Below are positions 1-7,505 of a stretch of DNA of 42,729 bases, in pieces. The number at the start of each line of letters is the position of its first letter. The stretch's first letter is position 1. Under the pieces are notes generated by a model that made no database searches, was not told the origin of the DNA, and was given only the letters and a program-made list of their open reading frames with translations. This DNA is from Paenibacillus camerounensis (lineage in GTDB: Bacteria; Bacillota; Bacilli; Paenibacillales; Paenibacillaceae), in the NCBI RefSeq assembly GCF_000723885.1, contig NZ_CCDG010000096.1, forward strand, positions 1-42,729. The letters run 5' to 3'. The position numbers were made by a program, and so were the translations under genes.

Positions 1-42
1 AACCGGACCTCTAATGATTCGTCCCAAGCGTAAAATCCGGTT
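1..42. repeat. Inverted repeat at window edge, possible terminator of the leftmost importer operon
   Basis: Arms AACCGGA (1-7) and TCCGGTT (36-42) pair perfectly around a 28-nt loop. It lies 80 bases beyond the stop of the minus-strand permease and could be the distal part of a minus-strand terminator. The sequence where a U-run would be expected is outside the window, so this is weakly supported. Confidence 0.3.
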
Positions 43-51
43 TACATCATA

Positions 52-99
52 TTAGTCCTGTTAATTCTGTCACTCCTGTTAATCCTGCTGTTAGTCCTG
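52..99. repeat. Degenerate 9-bp tandem repeat just downstream of permease stop
   Basis: Five nonamers ending in CTG can be read: TTAGTCCTG, TTAATTCTG, TCACTCCTG, TTAATCCTG, then a 3-bp insertion and TTAGTCCTG again. The block lies 24 bases past the stop of the minus-strand permease gene, so it would fall in its 3' untranslated region. It resembles in position the short-period repeats at 38344, 39737 and 42562. Confidence 0.6.
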
Positions 100-122
100 C
101 AAAATGCATTCCTCCGGAACAA

Positions 123-968
123 TCAGCCCTTTACCGCCGAGCCCACCGTCATCGCCCGCTCCACCTGCTCACTCAGCAGCAGATAGACGAGCACCATAGG
201 AAGCGATGCAATCGTCATAACTGCACCCATCGCTCCCCAGTCCGTACTGTAAGAGCCCTGGAAAAAGAGCAGCCCGAGCGGCAGTGTCTTCATATTTTCA
301 TCGGATATCAAAATATAAGCCAAGGTGAATTCGTTCCAGTTGTTCAGGAATTGGAAAATCGCAATGGTAGCAATCGCCGGAAGCGCCAATGGCAGAATAA
401 CCTGCCCAAACAGCCGGTAGATGCTGGCCCCGTCAATGCAGGCCGCCTCCTCTATTTCCCGGGGAATGCTCACGAGGAATCCGTAGAATACCATTGTTGA
501 GAAGGGCAGACCAATGGCTATGTAGGGAATGATAAGCGCCCCATAGGTATTAGTAAGGTGGAAATCACGCACCAGAATGGCCAAAGGTATCATAATTACC
601 TGCAGCGGCATGAACATCCCGACAATCATATACGTTCTGACCGCCGAGCGGAATCTCCACTGCATCCGGGCTACCGCAAAAGCGAACATCAGCGCCAGCA
701 GTAGAATAAATAATGTAGATATAATAGATACAATGAAGCTGTTCATAAAATAACGCGGAATGTTAAACTGTGTCCAGGCATTTACATAGTTCTCGAACCG
801 GAAATGGGTCGGGAAGCCAAACGGGTTGGTGACGAAGATTTCGTCATTATTTTTCAGGGAATAGGAGATCATCCAGAACAGCGGGTAGACAGAGACAATA
901 AAGTACAGCCACAGCGGAATTTGCAGCAGGAAGCTGCCGATGGACCGGAATGCAGTTTTTGAGTTCAT
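123..968 (-). CDS. Sugar ABC importer permease, MalG type (importer A)
   Basis: Inner-membrane permease subunit of a carbohydrate ABC importer, 281 residues. Several hydrophobic segments are visible, and the cytoplasmic EAA loop that docks the ATPase is present near residues 173-192 (EEAACIDG followed by VILPLALPA). The reading frame extends upstream to 1025 but would then overlap the preceding permease; the ATG at 968 has a good AAAGGAG site 7 bases upstream and leaves a 16-base gap to that gene, so it is chosen. It is the last gene of a binding protein-permease-permease operon with no ATPase. In Firmicutes such importers are commonly energised by a shared MsmX-type ATPase (family knowledge). 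The substrate cannot be told from sequence. Confidence 0.93.
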   Translation of the reverse strand: MNSKTAFRSIGSFLLQIPLWLYFIVSVYPLFWMISYSLKNNDEIFVTNPFGFPTHFRFENYVNAWTQFNIPRYFMNSFIVSIISTLFILLLALMFAFAVARMQWRFRSAVRTYMIVGMFMPLQVIMIPLAILVRDFHLTNTYGALIIPYIAIGLPFSTMVFYGFLVSIPREIEEAACIDGASIYRLFGQVILPLALPAIATIAIFQFLNNWNEFTLAYILISDENMKTLPLGLLFFQGSYSTDWGAMGAVMTIASLPMVLVYLLLSEQVERAMTVGSAVKG

Positions 969-984
969 GTTGTGCTCCTTTCCA

Positions 985-1863
985 TTAGGCATGCTGTCCG
1001 CGGTCGAATACTTTGTTAATGACAACAGTCGCTACAAGCGAGATCATAACAAGCAGAACCGATACAGCGCAGGCATAACCATAGTTACTCTCCATAAAAG
1101 CATACCGGTAAATCATAAAGGTCAACGTATAGTTGGTCGTACCCGGTCCGCCGTTGGTCATAATCAGCATCTGTACAAAGGCTCCGATACCGGAAGTAAT
1201 CGCGATCGTGAAGCAAAACTTGAATGTCTCGCGCATCAGCGGCAGGGTGACATGCCAGTGCGCCCGCCATTTACCGCAGCCGTCTATTGTCGCAGCCTCG
1301 AAGTAGTCCTCAGGTACAGCTTTAACACCCGCGTACAAAAGCGAGAACTGATAGCCCATGAACTGCCAGGCGTTGACAAAAGCAATCGCAATAATCGACT
1401 GTGTCGGCGAAACCAGCCAGTTTTGCTGATAAGGAATGCCCAGCACATCAAACAGCTTGTTCACCAGCCCGTTCGTCGGGTCGTACATCGCGATCCATAG
1501 CTGGCAGACAACGGTCACCGACAGAACTACGGGGATAAAATAAGCCGTCTTCAGCAGCTTGCGTCCGCGGACCTTCGGATTGGCGCAGACCAGCGCAAGT
1601 ATGGTACCCAGCCCGATCTGGAATACAGCAAGTACAAGAGCGAACAGTCCACCGTTCTTAAGCGAAGTTGCCAGCAGCGGATCACCGAACAGCTCACGGT
1701 AATTGGACAGGCCCGCAAAGGTTGCGGTGCTCAGCCCGTCCCAGTCATAGAAGCTGCGAACTACCGACTGCAGCACAGGATAGATCAGGATAACACTGTA
1801 TAACAGCAGGGCAGGGAGCAGAAACAGCGCCAGTGCCGGTTTATTTCCCAAGTATTTATTCAT
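985..1863 (-). CDS. Sugar ABC importer permease, MalF/UgpA type (importer A)
   Basis: Inner-membrane permease of 292 residues, partner of the MalG-type permease downstream. An N-terminal membrane segment (LALFLLPALLLYSVILIYP) is followed by further helices and an EAA loop near residue 189 (EAATIDG then VTLPLM). The frame is open to 1917, but the ATG at 1863 is preceded by GGAGGGAAAG and gives the expected N-terminus, so it is preferred. It sits between the solute-binding lipoprotein (84-base gap containing a stem-loop) and the second permease (16-base gap), typical of a single transcript. Substrate unknown; the neighbouring kinase/regulator pair suggests an oligosaccharide. Confidence 0.93.
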   Translation of the reverse strand: MNKYLGNKPALALFLLPALLLYSVILIYPVLQSVVRSFYDWDGLSTATFAGLSNYRELFGDPLLATSLKNGGLFALVLAVFQIGLGTILALVCANPKVRGRKLLKTAYFIPVVLSVTVVCQLWIAMYDPTNGLVNKLFDVLGIPYQQNWLVSPTQSIIAIAFVNAWQFMGYQFSLLYAGVKAVPEDYFEAATIDGCGKWRAHWHVTLPLMRETFKFCFTIAITSGIGAFVQMLIMTNGGPGTTNYTLTFMIYRYAFMESNYGYACAVSVLLVMISLVATVVINKVFDRGQHA

Positions 1864-1894
1864 GCGGTTCTTTCCCTCCAAGTTCCTGTCACAG

Positions 1895-1926
1895 CCTGAC
1901 CCCGGGGCAAGGGCCACAGGGTCGGG
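1895..1926 (-). other. Intercistronic stem-loop between binding protein and permease genes (importer A)
   Basis: CCTGACCC (1895-1902) pairs with GGGTCGGG (1919-1926), with one wobble on the plus-strand reading, in the gap between the solute-binding protein stop and the permease start. No U-run follows on the minus strand, so it is more likely a transcript-stabilising or attenuating element than a full terminator. Importers B and E have stem-loops at the same place. Confidence 0.5.
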
Positions 1927-1947
1927 ACTGTATCAGAGTTCCTTAAA

Positions 1948-3267
1948 TTACTGATTTTCTTTACTAAGCGTACGGTTAAGGTTGGTTACAAAATCCTCTG
2001 CAGTAAAGCCGTCTACCAGCATATTCTGCGTGTTGTCATTGATGGCATTCTGAATCTGGGTATTGCTCAGCAGCTTCGCATATTCTTTGGCATTGGGCAG
2101 CAGCTCATCGGCGATCCGCTGCATCATAACCGGTACATCGGATGCGATTGGCTTATCGGTTTTAGGCGAAACGATCGGGCTGCCCAGCTGGGTATATTTA
2201 TACTCGGCTGATTTGGCTGCCAGGAAAGCGGCTACCTTAACTGCGGTTTCTTTGTTATCGCTTGCCGGAGATACAGCGTAGCCCTGCGGGGAGCCTGCTC
2301 CCGCGATGTTATATTTGGACGCCTCGTACGTGGCTTCGTCCTTAGCCGGCCAGTACATCCAGTCTACCTGGTCACCGAGCTTCTCAGCCGAGCTGTAGAT
2401 TTCCCATTGGCCGTTGACGAACATACCTGCACGCCCCTGGTAGAATTGGGAGGACGCCTGGTCATAGTTCGTATTGGTTGCGTTCGCGTCGAACAATCCG
2501 GCCTGCTGCAGCTTTTCGAGCTGCTGGGCTGCTGTTACGAACGACTGCGGCAGCTCTGCCAGCCCCTGCTCATCCAATGCGCCGAAGCCGGCAGCCTCCT
2601 CACGGGTTACGAGACCGTTGTAGAACGCGGAGGTAATCCATTTTTCTTTTGCAAAGATCGACATCGGCACATAGCCCGCTTCCTTCAATTTGCCGGCTGC
2701 AGCCGCCAGCTCATCGTAGGTCTTGATTGGGGTGGCAATGCTTAATTCTTCAAAGATGGTTTTGTTGTAATAGATCACCTGGAATTCAATGCCCGTATCG
2801 GGATAGGCGTATACATGTCCGTCCGGGGCAATCAGGCGCGATTCTACGCCGGGGTTCAAGCTGTTTTTGTAATCGGTGGTGGCTTCGTAATCATCAAGCA
2901 CTTCTACATTTTTGGATTTGGCAAAAGTCTGCAGTGTCGCCCAGTCCGTGAAGTAAATATCAGGCATGTTCCCGGTTGCGGCATAGGTCTTCAGCTTCTG
3001 GTTGCCGTCCTGCACCGCCGGATCAAGCTCGATCTCCACCTCCGGCATTTCCTTCTGCAGCTCGGCCACCGCATAATCAAACGGCCCTTTGGTGTCATCG
3101 TCAAAATGCTGGGCATACACCTTCAGTTTGACCGCACCGCCCTCTGCCGCTGTATCTGCTGCCGGATTATTATTGGAAGCCGTATTGCCTCCTCCGCAGG
3201 CCGAGAGCACCAGTGTCATGGAAAGCGTTATCATGATTGCACTTAAACGTTTGCGCTGATTATTCAA
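1948..3267 (-). CDS. Extracellular solute-binding lipoprotein (importer A)
   Basis: Lipid-anchored sugar-binding protein of 439 residues that delivers substrate to the permease pair downstream. A lipoprotein signal is clear: basic N-terminus, hydrophobic core and lipobox LSAC with the lipidated cysteine at residue 24, followed by a Gly/Asn-rich linker. The body has the family-1 sugar-binding look (YAYPDTGIEFQVIYYNK; FVNGQWEIYSSAEKLGDQ). The start codon is TTG at 3267, supported by an AGGGGG site about 8 bases upstream and no better alternative. It is first in the importer operon, with a consensus minus-10 box at 3328-3333. The 51-bp tandem array lies just upstream, between this gene and the two-component genes. 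Confidence 0.93.
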   Translation of the reverse strand: MNNQRKRLSAIMITLSMTLVLSACGGGNTASNNNPAADTAAEGGAVKLKVYAQHFDDDTKGPFDYAVAELQKEMPEVEIELDPAVQDGNQKLKTYAATGNMPDIYFTDWATLQTFAKSKNVEVLDDYEATTDYKNSLNPGVESRLIAPDGHVYAYPDTGIEFQVIYYNKTIFEELSIATPIKTYDELAAAAGKLKEAGYVPMSIFAKEKWITSAFYNGLVTREEAAGFGALDEQGLAELPQSFVTAAQQLEKLQQAGLFDANATNTNYDQASSQFYQGRAGMFVNGQWEIYSSAEKLGDQVDWMYWPAKDEATYEASKYNIAGAGSPQGYAVSPASDNKETAVKVAAFLAAKSAEYKYTQLGSPIVSPKTDKPIASDVPVMMQRIADELLPNAKEYAKLLSNTQIQNAINDNTQNMLVDGFTAEDFVTNLNRTLSKENQ

Positions 3268-3327
3268 TTTTGTTTCCCCCTCGTGCGAGTATATGTCTTT
3301 AGGCTAGGCTGTGCGTGCTACATTCAC

Positions 3328-3333
3328 ATTATA
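3328..3333 (-). promoter_or_regulatory. Consensus minus-10 box upstream of binding protein (importer A)
   Basis: On the minus strand TATAAT is found 60 bases upstream of the TTG start. No convincing TTGACA-like minus-35 lies 16-18 bases upstream, which fits a promoter that depends on an activator such as the adjacent AraC-type response regulator. The activator dependence is inference. Confidence 0.45.
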
Positions 3334-3365
3334 GCCTCAGGCCGCTGCTGATCTTAAGGCACAAA

Positions 3366-3380
3366 ACGGGCATTACCCGT
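3366..3380 (-). terminator. Small hairpin, possible weak terminator upstream of importer A
   Basis: ACGGG (3366-3370) and CCCGT (3376-3380) pair around a 5-nt loop. Read on the minus strand it is followed by TTTTG, so it could end transcripts arriving from the kinase/regulator genes and the array before the importer promoter. The 5-bp stem is short. Confidence 0.3.
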
Positions 3381-3428
3381 AAAAAACGGGACAAAAAGAA
3401 AAGCCACCCCTATGGAGTGACGAGATCA

Positions 3429-4200
3429 TTCCGCCAACTGGCCCGCTTTCGGCGGAATTAAAGGCATTTTTGCCTCTCCTTCCGCCAACTGGCCTGCTTT
3501 CGGCGGAATCAAAGGCATTTTTGCCTCTCCTTCCGCCAACTGGCCCGCTTTCGGCGGAATCAAAGGCATTTGTGCCTCTCATTTCGCCAACGTGCCTGCT
3601 TTCGGCGAAATCAAAGGCACTTTTGCCTCTCATTCCGCCAACTGGCCCGCTTTCGGCGGAATCAAAGGCATTTATGCCTCTCATTCCGCCAACGTGCCTG
3701 CTTTCGGCGAAATCAAAGGCATTTGTGCCTCTCATTTCGCCAACGTGCCTGCTTTCGGCGGAATCAAAGGCATTTGTGCCTCTCATTTCGCCAACTGGCC
3801 CGAATTCGGCGGAATTAAAGGCATTTGTGCCTCTCATTTCGCCAACTGGCCCGCTTTCGGCAGAATCAAAGGCACTTTTGCCTCTCATTCCGCCAGCATG
3901 CCCGCTTTCGGCGGAATCAAAGGCATTTTTGCCTCTCATTTCGCCAACTGGCCCGAATTCGGCGGAATCAAAGGCATTTGTGCCTCTCATTTCGCCAACT
4001 GGCCCGCTTTCGGCGAAATCAAAGGCATTTGTGCCTCTCATTTCGCCAACGTGCCTGCTTTCGGCGAAATCAAAGGCATTTTTGCCTCTCATTCCGCCAA
4101 CTGGCCCGCTTTCGGCGGAATCAAAGGCATTTGTGCCTCTCATTTCGCCAACTGGCCCGCTTTCGGCGGGATCAAAGGCATTTGTGCCTCTCATTCCGCC
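3429..4200. repeat. 51-bp tandem array, 15 full units plus 7 bp, two inverted repeats per unit
   Basis: Units start every 51 bases from 3429 (3480, 3531 and so on to 4143), with a 7-bp stub TTCCGCC at 4194-4200. In each unit a left arm TTCCGCC or TTTCGCC and a right arm mostly GGCGGAA or GGCGAAA enclose a 15-nt loop; then AGGCA and TGCCT enclose a 4-nt loop. AGGCA/TGCCT is identical in all 15 units while the tetraloop varies (TTTT, TTTG, CTTT, TTTA). There are no spacers, so it is not a CRISPR array. Because 51 is divisible by 3, long frames open on both strands with a 17-residue repeat, but no start with an SD was found and one plus-strand frame is stopped inside unit 8. Treated as non-coding. 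Confidence 0.9.
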
Positions 4201-4377
4201 CCTGGGCACGGAAAACGGGAGCTAAGGGGGCTGCTGCAGACAGCCGGAGCGGTTGTGACTTGGCATGAGAAGAATAAGCCTGGTGCGCCGCCCCCTGGCA
4301 GGCTGAATACTTTTTCCAGCCAGGTTCAATCGCCTCACACCAGATTATATCCGCCAGCAGGTACAATCGCCGCCCCC

Positions 4378-4393
4378 GCCCGGCACCCCGGGC
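4378..4393 (-). other. GC-rich stem-loop abutting response-regulator stop
   Basis: GCCCGG (4378-4383) and CCGGGC (4388-4393) pair around CACC and touch the TAG stop of the response regulator. No U-run follows on the minus strand, so it may protect the transcript end or cause pausing rather than terminate. Confidence 0.4.
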
Positions 4394-5505
4394 TACTTCC
4401 GCACCAGCTGCTCATATTCGGTCGGAGTTACACCGAAGCGCTTTTTGAAGCTTTTACTGAAATAGCTCGGGTCCGCATAGCCTACACTCTCGGAGATGTC
4501 GGCCAGCCTGCGGTTGCCGCCGAGCAGAAGCTCACGGGCTTTTTTCATGCGGATATGGGTGACGTGGTCGACAATGGAATGGCCGGATTCCTTGCGGAAG
4601 ACGCGGCGCAGATAACTGGAGTCTACAAAGACGCCGCCTGCCACCTGCTCAGCCGATAGCTCCGCATCCGCATAATGCTGCTCGATATAGCGGATAGCGG
4701 CGTTGAACAGATTCGAGGCCTTGGTCGGCTTCACGTCCTCCGTCAGCTGGATCACCCTGCGGTACAGGGCGGTCAGCCATTCCTCCGCTTCATCCCAGGA
4801 GACACAGGCCTTCAGCCTGTCATAGGGTGCTTTGTCTTCACCGCTGTCCCAGACCCGGCTGTACGAAAATCCGCGCTCCCCGGCAAAGGTCAATGCCAGC
4901 GAGAGCAGCCCCATCATCATTGCGTCTGCATATTCGTCTCCCCAGGTACTGCCGCGCAGCTGGCTGACTGCCTTGCGCACCTCCTCCAGCACATCGGCAT
5001 CCTTCATGCGCAGGCCCAGCACGATGGCATCCCGCACCGAGCCCAGCTCAGGCATATCCTGTCCGGAGGCGTGCTCCGCCGTCCCGCTGCCGTCTGCCGC
5101 CTGCTGCACCGCTTCCCGTCCGCCGGACAAGCGCGGCAGCTTCGGCCGGATGCGCTCCAGCATCTCCGTCATTTCCGCTTCGTTGAAGGGCTTAAGCAGA
5201 TAATCCTGCACACCTGTGCGGACCGCCTTCTGTACATACTCAAATTCATTGTGCCCCGAAATGAACACAATCACGATCCGCTCAAAGCGGTCCTTCAGCT
5301 TGCCTGCCAGCTCGATTCCGTCCATAAAGGGCATATTAATATCGACTAGCGCCAGATGCGGCCGGTGCTTCTCCGCTTCCACAAGCGCCTCCTGCCCGTT
5401 CCTGGCCTCGCAGCATACCTCGAAGCCCAAGCGCTGCCAGTCCATTTTGAGCCTCAAAAAATCACGGAACAGCGGCTCGTCATCAACAATCATCACCTTG
5501 TACAT
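4393..5505 (-). CDS. Response regulator, REC plus AraC-type DNA-binding domain (YesN type)
   Basis: Cytoplasmic response regulator of 370 residues. The N-terminal receiver domain has the acidic pair in IVDDE (residues 6-10), the phosphoacceptor Asp55 in LVDINMP, and the conserved Lys in LLKPF. After a variable linker the last ~100 residues are a double helix-turn-helix AraC domain (FVDSSYLRRVFRKESG; ADISESVGYADPSYFSKSFKKRFG). The frame opens at 5532, but the ATG at 5505 begins the canonical MYKVMIVDDE and has an AGAGGG site. It overlaps the kinase gene by 23 bases, indicating translational coupling. It probably activates the importer operon 1.1 kb downstream on the same strand (inference). 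Confidence 0.93.
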   Translation of the reverse strand: MYKVMIVDDEPLFRDFLRLKMDWQRLGFEVCCEARNGQEALVEAEKHRPHLALVDINMPFMDGIELAGKLKDRFERIVIVFISGHNEFEYVQKAVRTGVQDYLLKPFNEAEMTEMLERIRPKLPRLSGGREAVQQAADGSGTAEHASGQDMPELGSVRDAIVLGLRMKDADVLEEVRKAVSQLRGSTWGDEYADAMMMGLLSLALTFAGERGFSYSRVWDSGEDKAPYDRLKACVSWDEAEEWLTALYRRVIQLTEDVKPTKASNLFNAAIRYIEQHYADAELSAEQVAGGVFVDSSYLRRVFRKESGHSIVDHVTHIRMKKARELLLGGNRRLADISESVGYADPSYFSKSFKKRFGVTPTEYEQLVRK

Positions 5506-7315
5506 CGTGCACATCCCTCTTTTCATTTCCAAGCATCGGCAATGCCAGCTCTACAACCGTTCCCTCACCGGCGGCACTCCGCACGCTCAGGCCATATTCC
5601 TCACCGAAGTACAGGCTCAGCCGCTGCCGGACACTGTATGTGCCGATTGACCGGGTCTCCTCCCCGGGAGAGTATCCGGACATAACCGCCTCAATCCGCT
5701 CCTCATCCATACCCACACCGTTATCTGTTACAGTAACGATTACCTTGCCCCCGGCTATCCCGGCCTGGATCCGGATGAAGCCCTTGCTCCCCTTCTTTTT
5801 CAGGCCATGGTAAATAGCGTTCTCAACCAGCGGCTGCAGCGACAGCTTCGGAACCGGGGTTCCCGACAGCCCGGGCGGGATATCAATCTCATAACGGAAT
5901 ACGTCAGGGTAGCGGATCTGCATAATTGCCAGGTAATCGTCCGTAATCTGGGCTTCTTTTTCGAGAATGATCAGCTCCCGCCCCTTATTGAGCACCATCC
6001 GGTAAAAATCTGCCAGCGCCTTGGTCGTATCGCGTGCCTCCTCGTTGCGGTCCAGCTCATTCAGCACATAAATGGTATCCAGTGTGTTATACAAAAAATG
6101 CGGCTTAATCTGCGCGCTGATCAGAGCCAGCTCATACTCACGCTTACGGTTCTGCTCCTCGGTTACCTTGTCCAGCAGCTCTCCAACCCGGCCGACCATG
6201 AAGTTAAATGCCTCAGCAATGGTACCGATCTCGTCCTCCGTCTTAGCCGCGGGAACCGGACGGAGGTCTCCGCTCACTACCTGGCGCATCGCCCTTGTCA
6301 GCCGTTCCAGCGGACTTGCCACCTTCCGCGAGAGCAGATTGGCCCCAAACAGGGAAAAAATCAGGCAGAGCGCCCCGACCAGCGCAGTCAGCCGCACATT
6401 CTGCTGCACATCCGCTGTCAACAGCTTAAGGGAAACAACGTTAATCAGCTCCCAGTTCATCCGGCCGTAATGACTGACCGTGACCAGATTCCCTCTCTCC
6501 TGATAGGAAAAGCTGGCCTGACCGGCAAGGCCGCCGGCCGCCCCGATCTCCGCTGCTACCGATTGCTCCACCGGCTGGAGCAGACTGCTTTTGTCCGCTG
6601 CGGCTACAATCCGCCCCCGCTCATCCATGAAATAATAAGCTTTGGGTGCAGCCGGATCGCTTGACTTAAGAAATGCCGACAGCTGCTCCTCATCAACCAT
6701 CAGAAAGAGCGTTCCCAGCGGCTCGCCGCTGCCGATGTTAATGACCATTTTGCCCAGTGTCAGTACAGGCGATGATGGATCAGCTGTCAGGTAGCTCCGC
6801 TGCTCCATCCCGAACCAATGGGAAACGCCATAGCTGTCCGAAGTGAGCACCTGCTCCAGCATGCCGCTCGCGGCAAGGCCCTCCTCATTAACGCCGGAGG
6901 TATACGATGGGTACACAGTGCCGTCATTGCTGACGAACACCGCCGCCCCCACTTCCCGGAAAATTGACAGGTCCGTAGACAGCCGGCTCTGCATGAGGTT
7001 GGCAAAACGCACCTGCTCCAGCGGAACCGTCTGCACACCCGGATACATTTCATACAGCCTGTTGATATTCGTAACCATAATATTGGCTGCAGTCTCGGCA
7101 CTGCGCAGAATATAATCGGTGCGCGACAGAATCAGCTGCGATTCATCCGCTACATTGCGTGTTGTCCGCTCAATCAGCGAGCGGCTGAATAAATGACTGG
7201 ACAATACGCCCAAAATAAGCAAAGACAAGATTAGCAGGGGAAGAAAAATAGCAATGACCTTACTTTTAAAGCGGAGCCTTCCAAACCATCTCCCGATAAG
7301 TGCTGTAATCTTCAC
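5483..7315 (-). CDS. Sensor histidine kinase, YesM type
   Basis: Membrane sensor kinase of 610 residues, partner of the overlapping response regulator. Membrane helix 1 is near residues 19-41 and helix 2 near 302-325, enclosing a ~260-residue extracytoplasmic sensor region of dCache-like size. A HAMP segment follows (about 326-380), then a coiled stretch and the His_kinase domain with His406 in QIKPHFLYNTLDT. The ATPase part has an N-box (LVENAIYHG, near 499) and G-box (DNGVGM, near 532). The start is GTG at 7315 with a GGAGGAG site. YesM-type kinases usually sense carbohydrates or their binding proteins outside the cell (family knowledge); the ligand here is unknown. Confidence 0.93.
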   Translation of the reverse strand: MKITALIGRWFGRLRFKSKVIAIFLPLLILSLLILGVLSSHLFSRSLIERTTRNVADESQLILSRTDYILRSAETAANIMVTNINRLYEMYPGVQTVPLEQVRFANLMQSRLSTDLSIFREVGAAVFVSNDGTVYPSYTSGVNEEGLAASGMLEQVLTSDSYGVSHWFGMEQRSYLTADPSSPVLTLGKMVINIGSGEPLGTLFLMVDEEQLSAFLKSSDPAAPKAYYFMDERGRIVAAADKSSLLQPVEQSVAAEIGAAGGLAGQASFSYQERGNLVTVSHYGRMNWELINVVSLKLLTADVQQNVRLTALVGALCLIFSLFGANLLSRKVASPLERLTRAMRQVVSGDLRPVPAAKTEDEIGTIAEAFNFMVGRVGELLDKVTEEQNRKREYELALISAQIKPHFLYNTLDTIYVLNELDRNEEARDTTKALADFYRMVLNKGRELIILEKEAQITDDYLAIMQIRYPDVFRYEIDIPPGLSGTPVPKLSLQPLVENAIYHGLKKKGSKGFIRIQAGIAGGKVIVTVTDNGVGMDEERIEAVMSGYSPGEETRSIGTYSVRQRLSLYFGEEYGLSVRSAAGEGTVVELALPMLGNEKRDVHDVQGDDC

Positions 7316-7423
7316 GCCGGTTCTCCTCCGCCCTCAAATGAATATTCAACATGGTAACATAATCATCCCGGCTTTAGAAGCCGTCATCACAACGGATTCC
7401 AGCCGGCCCCGCTAAAAGTCTGC

Positions 7424-7452
7424 TTGAAAATTCGCCATCCGGATGGTAGGAT
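7424..7452 (+). promoter_or_regulatory. Sigma-A type promoter of the lacI-type/GH36 operon
   Basis: TTGAAA (7424-7429) and TAGGAT (7447-7452) are separated by 17 bases, close to TTGACA/TATAAT. The predicted start of transcription falls just before the palindrome at 7469-7490 and about 50 bases upstream of the TTG start of the repressor gene. Confidence 0.5.
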
Positions 7453-7468
7453 AAAGGCGTGAATAATA

Positions 7469-7490
7469 TTTAGTAAATTTATTAACTAAA
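7469..7490. promoter_or_regulatory. AT-rich imperfect palindrome, candidate operator
   Basis: Outer arms TTTAGT (7469-7474) and ACTAAA (7485-7490) are perfect, with an imperfectly symmetrical AT core between. It sits between the predicted transcription start and the repressor's SD, where repression by blocking would work. It lacks the central CG of many LacI-family operators and looks somewhat like ROK/XylR operators, so the regulator that binds it is uncertain. Confidence 0.4.
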
Positions 7491-7505
7491 AAAGGCGGGA
7501 GCAGC

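Larger units (their letters stand above)
3268..4392. other. 1.1-kb non-coding gap between two-component system and importer A
   Basis: From importer side to regulator side it holds: the SD and presumed promoter of the binding-protein gene (3268-3335), a small inverted repeat at 3366-3380, the 15-unit 51-bp array (3429-4200), and about 190 bases without recognisable genes (4201-4377), ending in a GC-rich stem-loop beside the response-regulator stop. All long open frames here are products of a repeat period divisible by three. Confidence 0.75.

Noticed and set aside
3429..4200. CRISPR array
   Set aside because: Units are contiguous and almost identical over all 51 bases, with no variable spacers and no cas genes.
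3592..4659. 355-codon plus-strand frame across the array into the response-regulator region
   Set aside because: It is open only because of the repeat period and then runs antisense to the response-regulator gene; no SD at its start.
7370..7382. Hairpin GGCTT-TAG-AAGCC in the kinase/repressor divergent gap
   Set aside because: Short stem with a 3-base loop and no T-run between two divergent starts; too little to assign a function.
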